A DNA stretch of 64,000 nucleotides from Caballeronia sordidicola (GTDB taxonomy: Bacteria; Pseudomonadota; Gammaproteobacteria; Burkholderiales; Burkholderiaceae): positions 1-64,000 of the forward strand of contig NZ_FCOC02000003.1 in NCBI RefSeq assembly GCF_001544455.2. Reading direction: 5' to 3'. The translations under genes were made by a program, and so were the position numbers. Positions 23,594-32,633 of this stretch are shown one piece after another (position 1 is the first letter of the stretch; every line of letters begins with the position of its first letter). The notes under the pieces are model-generated. The model worked only from the letters and a program-made list of their open reading frames with translations. It was not told the origin of the DNA and did not search any database.

Positions 23594-23646
23594 ATAACGG
23601 ATTCCTTAGTAATTTCGTTTTATTCAATTTTGCGTTGATCGGTCGT

Positions 23647-24576
23647 TCAGGCAAATTGTTCGATCTTCCGGCGCTCCAGCAAGCGCTCGCCGCGCGCGGG
23701 CAAGTTCAGCTTTTTGCGGCCTTCGGCCGGCGTCAGCGCACGGCCGCCCAGACGCTCGATAATTTCAACCGCACGCTGCACGAGCGTCCCGTTGCTCGCA
23801 TGCACGCCGCGGTCCAGATACAGGTTGTCTTCCAGTCCAACACGAACGTGACCGCCCAGCAGCATGGCTTGAGCGACCATTGGCATCTGCATGCGGCCAA
23901 TGCCGAATCCTGCCCAATGCGCGCCTGCCGGCATGTTGTCGACCATAGACTTGAAGGTGCCGACATCCGGCGGCGCGCCCCATGGAATGCCCATGCAAAG
24001 CTGAAACAGCGGGGCATCGTCGAGCAAGCCTTCCTTTTGCATTTGCCTGGCGAACCAGAGATGGCCGGTGTCGAAGATCTCGAGTTCCGGCTTCACGCCA
24101 AGCGCCTGAATACGTTTTGCGCCTGCCCGGAGTTGTGCGGGCGTCGATACATAAATGGTGTCGCCATCGCCGAAATTGAGCGTGCCGCAATCCAGCGTGC
24201 AGATTTCCGGCAACAGCTCTTCCACATGGGCAAGGCGCGTCAAACCGCCGACAAGATCGGTCGCGGCGCCGAATAGCATCGGCGATTCTCCGCCGCCGAT
24301 TTCCAGATCGCCGCCCATGCCCGCCGTGAGATTAATGATCACGTCCGTGTCCGATGACCGGATCCGGTCCACGACCTCGCGATACAACGCCGGATCGCGG
24401 CTGCCGCGGCCAGTTTCTGGATCGCGGACATGGCAATGCGCCACGGTCGCGCCCGCTCTCGCCGCCTCGATCGCCGCTTCCGCGATTTGCTTGGGCGTGA
24501 CCGGGATTGCCGGATGTTTGCCGGTAGTGTCACCCGCGCCCGTTACCGCACACGTCACGATTACTTCGTAGTTCAT
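23647..24576 (-). CDS. cdhC: Dehydrocarnitine cleavage enzyme (BKACE/DUF849 family)
   Basis: A 309-residue beta-keto acid cleavage enzyme. It combines 3-dehydrocarnitine with acetyl-CoA to give betainyl-CoA and acetoacetate. The Zn-binding pair H47/H49 is visible in [14 protein letters not shown], with further family motifs [22 protein letters not shown] and [13 protein letters not shown] start at 24576 (ribosome site [21 protein letters not shown]); the longer upstream frame runs into caiX. It follows caiX by 14 bp. Context in the caiX-cdhCAB order fixes the substrate better than sequence alone. Confidence 0.92.
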   Translation of the reverse strand: MNYEVIVTCAVTGAGDTTGKHPAIPVTPKQIAEAAIEAARAGATVAHCHVRDPETGRGSRDPALYREVVDRIRSSDTDVIINLTAGMGGDLEIGGGESPMLFGAATDLVGGLTRLAHVEELLPEICTLDCGTLNFGDGDTIYVSTPAQLRAGAKRIQALGVKPELEIFDTGHLWFARQMQKEGLLDDAPLFQLCMGIPWGAPPDVGTFKSMVDNMPAGAHWAGFGIGRMQMPMVAQAMLLGGHVRVGLEDNLYLDRGVHASNGTLVQRAVEIIERLGGRALTPAEGRKKLNLPARGERLLERRKIEQFA

Positions 24577-24590
24577 GTCACGCCGTCCTT

Positions 24591-25547
24591 TCAAAGGCCA
24601 AGATATTGCTTGACTGCCGGCAAGCCATCCTTGCCGTCCACTGTTTTGACGCCTGCAAGCCAAGCATCGAGCACTTGCGGATTTTTCTTCAGATAGGCCT
24701 TCGCCGCGTCGGTCGGGCGCTCCTTCGCCATTACTGGAATCATCAACTGGTTTTCGAGTTGGGTTGTGAATCGCAGGTTCGATACGAGCCTGCCCGCGTT
24801 CGGGCAACGCGTCAGGAAGTCCGGATTTGTCAGTGTGTAGACGCGTGCTTCGCCGTAGTTGGGGCCGAATACTTCGTCGCCGCCGGCCAGATAATTCATC
24901 TTGACCTGGATGTTCATGGGATGCGGTTCCCAGCCGACGAATACGACCCATTTCTTGTCGCGAACCGCGCGATCGACGGTCACCAGCATGCCGGCTTCGC
25001 TTGATTGGACGAGTTTGAAGCCGCCGAGTCCGAACTTGTTGGTATCGATCATCTTCTGGATTTGCGCGTTTGCGCTGCTGCCCGGTTCGATACCATAGAT
25101 CTTGCCGTCGAGTTCGTCCTTGTGTTTCGCGATGTCCTGGAATGTTTTCAGGCCTGCGTCGTATTCATAGCTCGGCACGGCGAGCGTGGCTTTCGCGCCG
25201 GAAAGATTGGGCGGGTCGAGTTTGTCGATGGCCTTCGAGTCGATGAACGGCTGGACCACCTTTTCCTGCACGGGCCACCAGTATCCGAGCGATACATCGA
25301 TTTGTTTGCTTTTGAGGCCTGCCAGCGAGATGGGCACGGACGCGACCGTGACTTTCGGGTCATAGCCCAGGCCCTGGAATACGACTGATGCCAGCGCGGT
25401 GGTCGAGGTGATGTCGGTCCAGCCGATGTCGACGAAACGTACCGTATGGCAGGTTGCGTCTTCCTTGCTCTGGGCACATGCGGCGAATGAGGTCAGCGCG
25501 AAACACAGGCAGGCGAGCAGCTTTTTCGTGGCCGGGGAAGTTGGCAT
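24591..25547 (-). CDS. caiX: Carnitine-type periplasmic binding protein
   Basis: A 318-residue OpuAC/ChoX-family binding protein with a signal peptide (about 25 residues, SFAACAQ). Aromatic residues that form the quaternary-ammonium cage in ChoX are recognisable in GWTDITS, GYWWPVQ, PSYEYD and GWEPHPM. Heading the cdhCAB operon matches CaiX of Pseudomonas, which delivers carnitine to a shared CbcWV transporter. No permease or ATPase gene is in the window. The start at 25547 has only a weak ribosome site; the upstream frame enters the palindromic repeat and is rejected. Confidence 0.88.
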   Translation of the reverse strand: MPTSPATKKLLACLCFALTSFAACAQSKEDATCHTVRFVDIGWTDITSTTALASVVFQGLGYDPKVTVASVPISLAGLKSKQIDVSLGYWWPVQEKVVQPFIDSKAIDKLDPPNLSGAKATLAVPSYEYDAGLKTFQDIAKHKDELDGKIYGIEPGSSANAQIQKMIDTNKFGLGGFKLVQSSEAGMLVTVDRAVRDKKWVVFVGWEPHPMNIQVKMNYLAGGDEVFGPNYGEARVYTLTNPDFLTRCPNAGRLVSNLRFTTQLENQLMIPVMAKERPTDAAKAYLKKNPQVLDAWLAGVKTVDGKDGLPAVKQYLGL

Positions 25548-25700
25548 GGGGTTGGGTTCCGATTGGAAGCGATGAGGGGATTGGGCTTGGCTTGGGTGGG
25601 TTTGGGTTGGCCCCGATCGACCATGGGCTAAGGTACTGCCGCAGAATACCGCTGAGGCGACCGGTTGCGACCCGGTTTTGACTATATGCGACCGGGGAGT

Positions 25701-26407
25701 CGTTCGCACTGTACGGGGGAGGTGGGTGGGGTCCTGCTTTTTGCGCCTGCGCGCGTTCGCTGTTCGTTGGTCCTCTTTAGCACTATTAGCCACTGTCCGT
25801 GGCGGGACTTCATTTCTTTGTCCAACGGCGACAAAGAAACGAAGCAAAGAAAACGCCTTCCAACCGCCAATTCTTAAGTGTCCCGAGCGTGCAGTTTCAT
25901 CTGCTTGGGACTTCAAAAGAACGCTCAGCGTAAAACCCCGGATTGCTGAACCCCTCCCGCTTCGTTCACAGATACCCACACGCTTCGCCACCAGTGTGAG
26001 TAGCCTCAAACAGGGAGGCGCCGCGCGCAGCGCGCGCCCAATTGCGTGCTTGCACGCAATTGGGGTGTTTGGCCGAACTGGTTTCGTGGAGTTCTGTGCT
26101 TGCCCGAGAACACGGGTGGCGAAGCGTGTGGATGTAGGGGTTCGGAGGGGGAGGGTTTCAGGTGTTGTTGGTTATGGCGTCGAGGGTTCTTTTGAAGTCC
26201 CAAGCAGATGTACGTGCACGCTCGGGACACTTAAGAATTAGCGGTTGGAAGGCGTTTTCTTTGCTTCGTTTCTTTGTCGCCGTTGGACAAAGAAATGAAG
26301 TCCCGCCACGGATAGTGGCTAACAGTGCTAAAAAGGATCAACGAACACGGAACGCGCGAAGCCCCAAAAAGCAGGACCCCACCCCCCAACCCCGTACAGT
26401 GCGAACG
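25701..26407. repeat. ~707-bp imperfect palindromic element
   Basis: The left arm (25701 to about 25925) is the reverse complement of the right arm (about 26183 to 26407). About nine in ten bases match by eye over roughly 225 nt, including an unbroken stretch of about 80 nt around the ACAAAGAAACGAAGCAAAGA segment (25,830-25,850). Both ends begin CGTTCGCACTGTACGGGG or its complement. The inner core repeats the symmetry (CACACGCTTCGCCACC near 25,977 against GGTGGCGAAGCGTGTG near 26,116) and closes on a perfect 13-bp hairpin at 26,037-26,064. No terminal transposase. It resembles an interspersed repeat pair or MITE-like element. Frames inside look like artefacts. Confidence 0.85.
26037..26064. 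repeat. Central hairpin of the large palindrome
   Basis: CCCAATTGCGTGC (26037-26049), loop TT, then GCACGCAATTGGG (26052-26064): a perfect 13-bp inverted repeat at almost the exact centre of the larger element (its symmetry point is near 26,054). Confidence 0.85.
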
Positions 26408-26488
26408 AAACCCTCCGGCTCATTCCCCATTGCGCCAGCATTTTCCACTTGCTACTGTGCCCGGTCAGATCAAAAAAGCCCACCCTCA

Positions 26489-27487
26489 ATGCCACCGCCC
26501 GAAGACTTTCATTTCCTGCTGCTCCCGGAGTTCTCATCCATCGGCTTCATGTCGGCGATTGAACCCCTTCGCGTGGCAAACCGCTTCCGCGGCGATCTAT
26601 ACCGTTGGCATATTCTAAGCATCGACGGTGGCCCCGTCTGCGCCAGCAACGGCATCTCCCTGAACGCCGAAAGCGCCCTGGCAGACGTCAAGTCAGCCAA
26701 AAACGTCATCGTGGTAGCCGGGTTCAATCCCCTCAACCGCTACACGCGTGAACTCGTCGATTGGCTGCGCAACATGGACCGCGCCGGCGCAACACTAGGT
26801 GGCATAGATACAGGAAGCTTCATACTGGCCGAAGCCGGTCTCCTCCAGCACGAACGCGTAACCCTCCACTGGGAAGCGGCATCGGCGTTCCAGGAACGCT
26901 ATCCGTCGCTGGCGGTCAGCCAGGAACTGTTTGAAATCGATGCGCGCCGCATCACCTGCGCAGGCGGCACAGCGTCGATCGACCTGATGCTGGATCTGAT
27001 CGGCCGCCGGCACGGAGCGGAACTCGCTGCTCAGGTATCCGAACAGTTCGTACTCGGCCGGATCCGGCAACGCTCCGACCATCAGCGCATGCAGATCGCG
27101 GCGCGCTATGGCATCCATAATCGCAAGCTGATTCAGGTAATCGGCGTAATGGAACAACACATGGAGGAACCGCTTTCGCCCGATGCACTGGCCGAGGAAA
27201 TTGGCGTGACGCGGCGCCAGCTTGAACGCCTGTTCTGCTCGGCGCTGAAAGATACGCCAACGCATTTCTATCTCGGACTGCGCCTCGCGCGCGCCCGCGA
27301 ATTGCTGCAGCAAACCGACATGTCGATCACCACAGTCTGCGTGGCCTGCGGCTTCGAATCGCCATCGCATTTTTCGCGCACTTATCGCACGCGCTTTGGT
27401 TCCAGCCCGCGACAAGACCGCGCTTCGCCACGCGCGACGGCCCCGTTTCCGGAAGCCGCCGTGGTTGAACCGTTCACGGTCGTCTAA
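26489..27487 (+). CDS. cdhR: GlxA/AraC-family activator of carnitine catabolism
   Basis: A 332-residue regulator. A DJ-1/PfpI-like (GATase1) ligand domain spans about 8-180. The C-terminal AraC helix-turn-helix pair spans about 225-310 (LAEEIGVTRRQLERLFCSALKDTP; VCVACGFESPSHFSRTYRTRFG, quoted in parts). At the position of the usual nucleophile Cys it has D107 (GIDTGSF), so the domain is a sensor, not an enzyme. Divergent from caiX-cdhCAB, which fits CdhR. The ATG at 26489 starts right where family similarity begins; a longer frame comes from the palindrome. No clear ribosome site. Convergent with the porin, 21 bp apart. Confidence 0.87.
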   Translation: MPPPEDFHFLLLPEFSSIGFMSAIEPLRVANRFRGDLYRWHILSIDGGPVCASNGISLNAESALADVKSAKNVIVVAGFNPLNRYTRELVDWLRNMDRAGATLGGIDTGSFILAEAGLLQHERVTLHWEAASAFQERYPSLAVSQELFEIDARRITCAGGTASIDLMLDLIGRRHGAELAAQVSEQFVLGRIRQRSDHQRMQIAARYGIHNRKLIQVIGVMEQHMEEPLSPDALAEEIGVTRRQLERLFCSALKDTPTHFYLGLRLARARELLQQTDMSITTVCVACGFESPSHFSRTYRTRFGSSPRQDRASPRATAPFPEAAVVEPFTVV

Positions 27488-27508
27488 GCCGTTCTACGCG
27501 TAACCGCT

Positions 27509-28657
27509 TTAGAACGAGTGACGCAAGCCAATACGCACATCGCTTTGCGTATTTGAGGTCGACGGCGTGAAGCTATATCCAATCACCGCATCCACTCCGT
27601 TCGATGCCCTCAGGTAGTCGCCCGAAATATAGACATCGGTACGCTTGGACAAGAGGTAATGCAGTGCGAGCGAACCCATGTTCCACTTGCGACCTTCGAA
27701 CGCCGTGTATTGATACCCGCCGTACAGGATCAGCGCCGGCGTGAAGTTATACGACGCGCCACCCTCGCCCACGTGCATGTGCGACGACTGCCCAAAACCC
27801 TTAATGGTGGTGTACGTATAGTTGCCGAGCACCATGAGGTTGCCGAATGCATACGATGACCCAATGCCAAAGGTCGCCTGACTGTCGACCGCAAGCGGCG
27901 TGCTGCTGAACAGGTCGTTGACCGCGCCCGTCGCCGGATCCACGGTCGCAACGGTCTGACCGAGGAAGGTCTTCGTGCCGATCATCGCGTACGGATCGAA
28001 GGCGTAAATGCCGTTAGGATTGTTCAGGCGCGTGTACGCGGTGCCAACGGTGAAATTGCCGTGCGCGTAATGCGCGCCCGCGCTATATGCGCTCTGCTGA
28101 TGGAAGTTGCCAGCAACGTTGCCGAACGAATACATGCCGCCAAATGTGAGACCGTTGATATCGGGTGACATGTACTTGATCGCGTTCGGCAGACGGTCGC
28201 CATTCATGCGGTCGAAGTCGCCCTGGTGGATCGCATAGCCGCTTGCAAAGGCAGAGATGTTGTAGCCTTCCATGAACTCGTTGGTCATGTCGAGCTGATT
28301 GCCAAGCGATATTGTTCCCCACTGACTTTGCAAGCCGACATACGCCTGCCGTCCAAACTCCGCGCCGCCAAACGCGTACCGGCCCGTGCCAATGTGAAAG
28401 CCGGATTCAAGCGCGAAGATCGCCTTCAATCCGCCGCCGAGATCCTCCACGCCTTTGAAGCCCAGCCGGTTGCCATACGAAATGCCGTCCTCGAACCTGA
28501 AGGCGTGCGAGCCGGCCGTGTTGTTCACGTAGGTGATACCCGCGTCCAGAATGCCGTACAGCGTCACGCTGCCCTGCGCGTGAACCACGGCGGGTGCGGA
28601 TACGGCGCCCGCACTCAATGCAAGGGCCGCCAGCTTTGCGGCATGTCGCTTATTCAT
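27509..28657 (-). CDS. Outer-membrane porin, OmpC/Burkholderia type
   Basis: A 382-residue general porin: a signal peptide cut near VVHA|QGSVTLYG, 16-strand beta-barrel texture and the terminal Phe (IGLRHSF) required for BAM insertion. GVEDLGGGLKAIFALESGFH is the family signature. The start at 28657 has GGGAGAA upstream; a Met 17 codons earlier lacks signal-peptide character. It follows betC and a choline-type binding protein on the same strand, so it probably admits choline sulfate or related solutes, although it could have its own promoter in the 276-bp gap before it. Confidence 0.9.
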   Translation of the reverse strand: MNKRHAAKLAALALSAGAVSAPAVVHAQGSVTLYGILDAGITYVNNTAGSHAFRFEDGISYGNRLGFKGVEDLGGGLKAIFALESGFHIGTGRYAFGGAEFGRQAYVGLQSQWGTISLGNQLDMTNEFMEGYNISAFASGYAIHQGDFDRMNGDRLPNAIKYMSPDINGLTFGGMYSFGNVAGNFHQQSAYSAGAHYAHGNFTVGTAYTRLNNPNGIYAFDPYAMIGTKTFLGQTVATVDPATGAVNDLFSSTPLAVDSQATFGIGSSYAFGNLMVLGNYTYTTIKGFGQSSHMHVGEGGASYNFTPALILYGGYQYTAFEGRKWNMGSLALHYLLSKRTDVYISGDYLRASNGVDAVIGYSFTPSTSNTQSDVRIGLRHSF

Positions 28658-28933
28658 TTGTTGATTCTCCCTGATACCCGTGTTTGCTTGTTTCGAAGGG
28701 CTAAGCAAGTCCCGCGCTGCCAGGGCGAAACCGCCCTAAGGCCGGCATCGCGCAACGCCTCTCGCTCGATTTTTATTGCAGAAACTGGCTTGGTACGGTG
28801 ATCTGAAGCCTATGACGCTGGTGCGTGCCGGTGACTCTTCCGGTCCGGGCTCCAGCCATGCAAAAGTACGGGTCCATATTTACAGCGGCTCGACGGTTTG
28901 CGACCAAAACCTGCCCAATGGCGACGTATGTTG
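28658..28933. other. Gap between binding-protein and porin genes
   Basis: 276 bp. Too long for simple read-through without comment, so a separate porin promoter is possible. I see no clear terminator or -35/-10 pair. Confidence 0.4.
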
Positions 28934-29884
28934 TTATTTGGATCCAAGCGCCGTTTGTACGGCTTGCAAACCATTTCCTCCTGTGGCCGTGGTCACACCA
29001 TCGAGCCACGCCTTCATGATGTCCGGGTTGCGCTTGAGCGCCGCAGTAGCGGCGGTATCGATGTTGGTCTTGTTTTGCAGTACATCCGTAATGATGCCGT
29101 TCTCAAGGTCCACGTTAAACGTCATCTGCCTGAAGAGGCGTCCTACATTAGGGCATTCGCCGATATACCCCGTGCGCGCAACCGTGTTCACGGTCGCACC
29201 GCCGAAGTTCGGGCCGAAGTATTTATCGCCACCGTCGAGGTAGGTGAGGTGGAATTTCGTGTTCATCAAGTGCGGTTCCCACGCTAGAAACACAATCCAT
29301 TTCTTGTCGCGTACAGCGCGCTCGACCTGCGTCAGCATGCCGGTTTCGCTGGACTCAACCAGCTTCCATCCTTCGAGTCCGAACGCTTTTTCATCGACCA
29401 TTTTCTTGATGTTCTGGTTGGCCGGCGCGCCCGGCTCAATGCCATAGATCTTGCTCTCGAACCTGGCCGCGTTCTTCTGCAAGTCCGCGAACGTATGAAC
29501 GCCAGCGGCCGCTACATAATCAGGAACCGCAAGCGTGAACTTGGCGTTCGTCAGGTTTGGATGCACCACTTCAATGGATTTTTCATCTATGAAGGGCTTT
29601 ACCAACGGTCCTTGTGCAGGCATCCAGTTGCCAAGAAACGCGTCGATCTGCCCTTTCTTCAAGCCCTGGTAAGTGATCGGCACAGAAAGATTTGCGACGC
29701 TTTGCTTGTAGCCCAACGCTTTCAGCACCACTCCCGCCATGGCATTGGTCGCGTCGATGTCAGTCCAGCCCGGGTCTGCCATCTTTACCTGCATGCAGCT
29801 TTGAGGCTCGGCTGCAATCACCACATCAACGGAGCCTAAGAGCGCCGCGATGCAGAATAGTGCTTGTTTAAAGGGCTTTTTCAT
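28934..29884 (-). CDS. Choline-type periplasmic binding protein (ChoX/BetX-like)
   Basis: A 316-residue ChoX-family binding protein with a signal peptide ending near VVIAA. Cage motifs GWTDIDA, LGNWMPAQ and LAWEPHLM match ChoX of Sinorhizobium, and LGNWMP differs from the LGYW of the carnitine-type paralogue, so choline (or a choline ester released by BetC) is the best guess. AGGAA ribosome site. It lies 48 bp after the choline sulfatase gene, in one transcript with it. No ABC partner genes are present. Two cysteines in the mature part (SCMQVKM and IGECPNVG) match the conserved disulfide of the family. Confidence 0.85.
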   Translation of the reverse strand: MKKPFKQALFCIAALLGSVDVVIAAEPQSCMQVKMADPGWTDIDATNAMAGVVLKALGYKQSVANLSVPITYQGLKKGQIDAFLGNWMPAQGPLVKPFIDEKSIEVVHPNLTNAKFTLAVPDYVAAAGVHTFADLQKNAARFESKIYGIEPGAPANQNIKKMVDEKAFGLEGWKLVESSETGMLTQVERAVRDKKWIVFLAWEPHLMNTKFHLTYLDGGDKYFGPNFGGATVNTVARTGYIGECPNVGRLFRQMTFNVDLENGIITDVLQNKTNIDTAATAALKRNPDIMKAWLDGVTTATGGNGLQAVQTALGSK

Positions 29885-29932
29885 GGTCGATTCCTGTGGT
29901 TGTGTGTTTCTGCAGGCGCGTTTGACGCCCGT

Positions 29933-31471
29933 TCAGCGTTTGACCGCGGGGAAACGCGCCATGGCTTCGAGCGTGTCCAGGTCGATGTGATTGCGCATAT
30001 AGCGCTGGCTGGCATCGACTAATGGTTGCCAGTCCCAAGACTCGATCGCGCCTTGCGTGGTGGCGTGGAAATGAAATTGCCGGCGACGCTGGCTTTGCAC
30101 AACGTCTTCACGCAGCTTGCCAAGGTCCCAGCGTCGCGCTATTTCTTCACGGAATGCAGCCGCGCGCGCCGCGTGTTCCGGATGCCGGGCAAGGTTCGTC
30201 CGCTCCAAAGGATCGGCGGTGACGTCGAAAAGCTGATCGGGGTCGGCCGGTGTGTGGATAAACTTGAAGTCGTCACGGCGCAGCATGACGATAGGCGCGA
30301 TAGCACCCTCGGCAAGGTATTCGCCGATGGCTTCATCGTGAGCGTGAGGTTCGCGGCGAAGATGCGGTATGAGACTTTTTCCGTCGAGTGTATCGGGCCA
30401 TGCTGGTCTTGCCGAACCTCTGCCCAGTTCAACCAGCGTCGGCAGCAGGTCGAGATGAGAGACCGAAGCCTTCACGTGACCCGCCTCGAATTGCCCCGGC
30501 GCGTGCACGATCAGCGGCACGCGGCAACCGCCCTCGAAGAATGTCATCTTGTACCAAAGGCCGCGTTCGCCCAGCATCTCGCCGTGATCGGAGGTCACGA
30601 TCACGATGGTGTCATCGGCCATGCCGGATTGATCGAGCGCTTCAAGGATCGCGCCGAATTGCGCATCCACGTAAGAGATCGCGCCGTAATACGCATGGCG
30701 CGCATTGCGAACCTGCTGATCGGTCGGCGGCGTTTTGTCGGTTTCGCAAATATAACGGAGACGCTTCGAATGCGGATCGGCGGCCTCCAGCGTGTCGCGA
30801 TACGCGGGCATTGCGATGTCTTCATCGCGATACATGTCCCAGTATTTCTGCGGGATCGCGTAAGGATCGTGCGGATGCGTCAGCGAAGCCACCACGCAAA
30901 ACGGCCGCGCATCTTTACCGGCTTGCCGCTCGCGAGCGATATCGAACAGCTTCTGGCGCGTGGTGTAGATGACCTCGTCATCGAAATCGAGCTGGTTGGT
31001 GCGTACGCACGGGCCTGCATCGATCACGGAACTCATGTTGTGATACCAGCTCGGACGCGTTTCGAAGTCATCCCAGTCAGGCGTCCAGCCAAAATCCGCT
31101 GGGTAGATATCGGTCGTGAGGCGCTCTTCGAAACCGTGCAACTGGTCAGGACCGCAGAAATGCATTTTTCCTGAAAGCACCGTTCGATACCCCTCCGCCC
31201 GCAGGTAATGGGCGAACGTCAATGTTTGCGATGGAAATTCGGCGGCGTTATCGTAGGCACCTATGTTCGATGGCAGCTTCCCGGACAAGAATGAAAAGCG
31301 CGACGGCGCGCAGAGCGGACTTGCGCAATATGCGGAATCGAAGACCACGCCGCGCGCCGCTAGCGCGTCCATGTTCGGCGTCTTTGTCACGGTGTGACCA
31401 TAAGCCGATAACGCAAACGGCGTCATCTGGTCAGCCATCAGAATAAGGATATTTTGTTTGGGCTTAAGCAT
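29933..31471 (-). CDS. betC: Choline-sulfatase
   Basis: A 512-residue type I sulfatase that hydrolyses choline-O-sulfate to choline and sulfate. The formylglycine precursor is C54 in CAPSR, exactly the position known in Sinorhizobium BetC. Metal-binding D14 (MADQ) and the SDHGEMLGERGLW motif are also present, and the C-terminal extension typical of BetC (ESWDWQPLVDASQRYMRNH) is intact. No signal peptide, so cytoplasmic. The start at 31471 lies 124 bp from the divergent LysR regulator; a longer upstream frame overlaps that gene and is rejected. First gene of betC / binding protein / porin. Confidence 0.95.
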   Translation of the reverse strand: MLKPKQNILILMADQMTPFALSAYGHTVTKTPNMDALAARGVVFDSAYCASPLCAPSRFSFLSGKLPSNIGAYDNAAEFPSQTLTFAHYLRAEGYRTVLSGKMHFCGPDQLHGFEERLTTDIYPADFGWTPDWDDFETRPSWYHNMSSVIDAGPCVRTNQLDFDDEVIYTTRQKLFDIARERQAGKDARPFCVVASLTHPHDPYAIPQKYWDMYRDEDIAMPAYRDTLEAADPHSKRLRYICETDKTPPTDQQVRNARHAYYGAISYVDAQFGAILEALDQSGMADDTIVIVTSDHGEMLGERGLWYKMTFFEGGCRVPLIVHAPGQFEAGHVKASVSHLDLLPTLVELGRGSARPAWPDTLDGKSLIPHLRREPHAHDEAIGEYLAEGAIAPIVMLRRDDFKFIHTPADPDQLFDVTADPLERTNLARHPEHAARAAAFREEIARRWDLGKLREDVVQSQRRRQFHFHATTQGAIESWDWQPLVDASQRYMRNHIDLDTLEAMARFPAVKR

Positions 31472-31572
31472 CGGGGCAAGGCTCGAATAGAATCGGAAAG
31501 GTGGAACGCAAAACGCACTGCACCGCGCATCACTATTGCTGTCCAATTCACGGCTGTGAAGAGCGCAAAACG

Positions 31573-31586
31573 TTATGAGCTCATAA
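31573..31586. promoter_or_regulatory. Perfect palindrome in the betC-regulator intergenic region
   Basis: TTATGAGCTCATAA is a perfect 14-bp palindrome, 9 bp before the regulator ATG in a 124-bp divergent promoter region. It is the best candidate operator for autoregulation by the LysR protein or for control of betC. It is not placed as a classical T-N11-A box, so assignment is tentative. Confidence 0.5.
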
Positions 31587-31595
31587 GGGGTGCTT

Positions 31596-32516
31596 ATGCC
31601 GAGACAAAATCGTTTGCCGCCAATGCAGGCATTGTCCATGTTCGAGTCCGCCGCGCGCCTTGCCAGCTTTACCGCAGCCGCGCGCGAGCTTGGCTCCACG
31701 CAACCGGCGGTCAGCCAGCGCGTGGTGCAGCTTGAAGAGGCGCTTGGCGCGCCGCTGTTCGAGCGCGGGCATCGTGGCGTGACGTTGACCGAAGACGGGA
31801 TGCAGCTTTTCGAAGCCGTGCGCCAGAGCCTTGAAACCATCCGCGTTGCCACGAACGATATCCGCGCGCGTCATGCAGCGCCGGCCCAGCAATCGCTCGA
31901 CCTTCTCACCGACTTCGGCTTTGCAACCTACTGGCTGATGCCACGTCTTTCGCAATTCAAGGCGCTCATGCCTGACGTCGATGTGAAGATCACCACGGCG
32001 CAAGACGTGCTCGCGGCGGAGCACGATCACGCGGATATCGTGATCGGCTTCGGTCACGTTTCAATGAACTGGCCCGGGCGCGGCACGCTCAAGTTGTTTC
32101 CCGAACAAGTCACGCCGGTATGCAGTCCCGCATTTCTCGCGCGGCACGGCAAGCCGGTGGATCCGTCGGATTTGAGCGAACTGCCGCTGCTGCATCTTGA
32201 ACCGACAAACCCGGAGCGCTGGCTTTCATGGCATGGCTGGTTCGCGGCGCAAGGGCTGAGCGCGCCGGCCGCGCATCGCGGCATTACGTTCAACAACTAT
32301 GGCTTTGTTGCGCACGCCGCGCTCATGGGTCAGGGCGTGGCGCTCGGTTGGGCGCCGCTCGTGGATGAGCTTGTTCTAAGCGGGCAACTCGTGCAACTGT
32401 TCGATACCCCCGTCACGACCGATGGCGGCTATCTCCTGAGCGCGCCGCGCGCGCAGACCACGGCGGTTCGCGCGTTCCGCGACTGGCTGCTGGCAGAATG
32501 CGGAGTAACGGCTTGA
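31596..32516 (+). CDS. LysR-family regulator of choline sulfate utilisation
   Basis: A 306-residue LysR protein: the N-terminal winged helix (LSMFESAARLASFTAAARELGSTQPAVSQ region, about 10-65) and a substrate-binding domain. It resembles the choline-sulfate-utilisation LysR subgroup usually found divergent from betC, as here. ATG 31596 is preferred because of the AAGGGG just upstream; GTG 31590 is in frame. It probably responds to choline or choline sulfate. The 14-bp palindrome before it may be its operator. Confidence 0.87.
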   Translation: MPRQNRLPPMQALSMFESAARLASFTAAARELGSTQPAVSQRVVQLEEALGAPLFERGHRGVTLTEDGMQLFEAVRQSLETIRVATNDIRARHAAPAQQSLDLLTDFGFATYWLMPRLSQFKALMPDVDVKITTAQDVLAAEHDHADIVIGFGHVSMNWPGRGTLKLFPEQVTPVCSPAFLARHGKPVDPSDLSELPLLHLEPTNPERWLSWHGWFAAQGLSAPAAHRGITFNNYGFVAHAALMGQGVALGWAPLVDELVLSGQLVQLFDTPVTTDGGYLLSAPRAQTTAVRAFRDWLLAECGVTA

Positions 32517-32633
32517 CGCTCCAATACCAGCATCTCGGCGTATAGCTTCTAGCCGCTGCCCCATGCAATTTGCTCTACTGCGCCATGCACGCGCCGTCTT
32601 TGCGGCGCTGCCCTTTGCATAGTGGAGAACCGC

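Larger units (their letters stand above)
25548..26488. other. caiX-cdhR divergent region, mostly palindromic repeat
   Basis: 941 bp without a credible gene. The central 707 bp form a giant imperfect palindrome. The roughly 150 bp next to caiX and 80 bp next to cdhR remain for the two promoters. A TTGGGTT-rich purine stretch lies near 25,560-25,615. Confidence 0.7.

Noticed and set aside
25682..25870. Short coding frames within the palindromic repeat
   Set aside because: They arise from repeated DNA in both orientations and encode no known family.
26162..26488. 109-codon N-terminal extension of cdhR
   Set aside because: The extension is translated palindrome; family similarity begins at the Met at 26,489.
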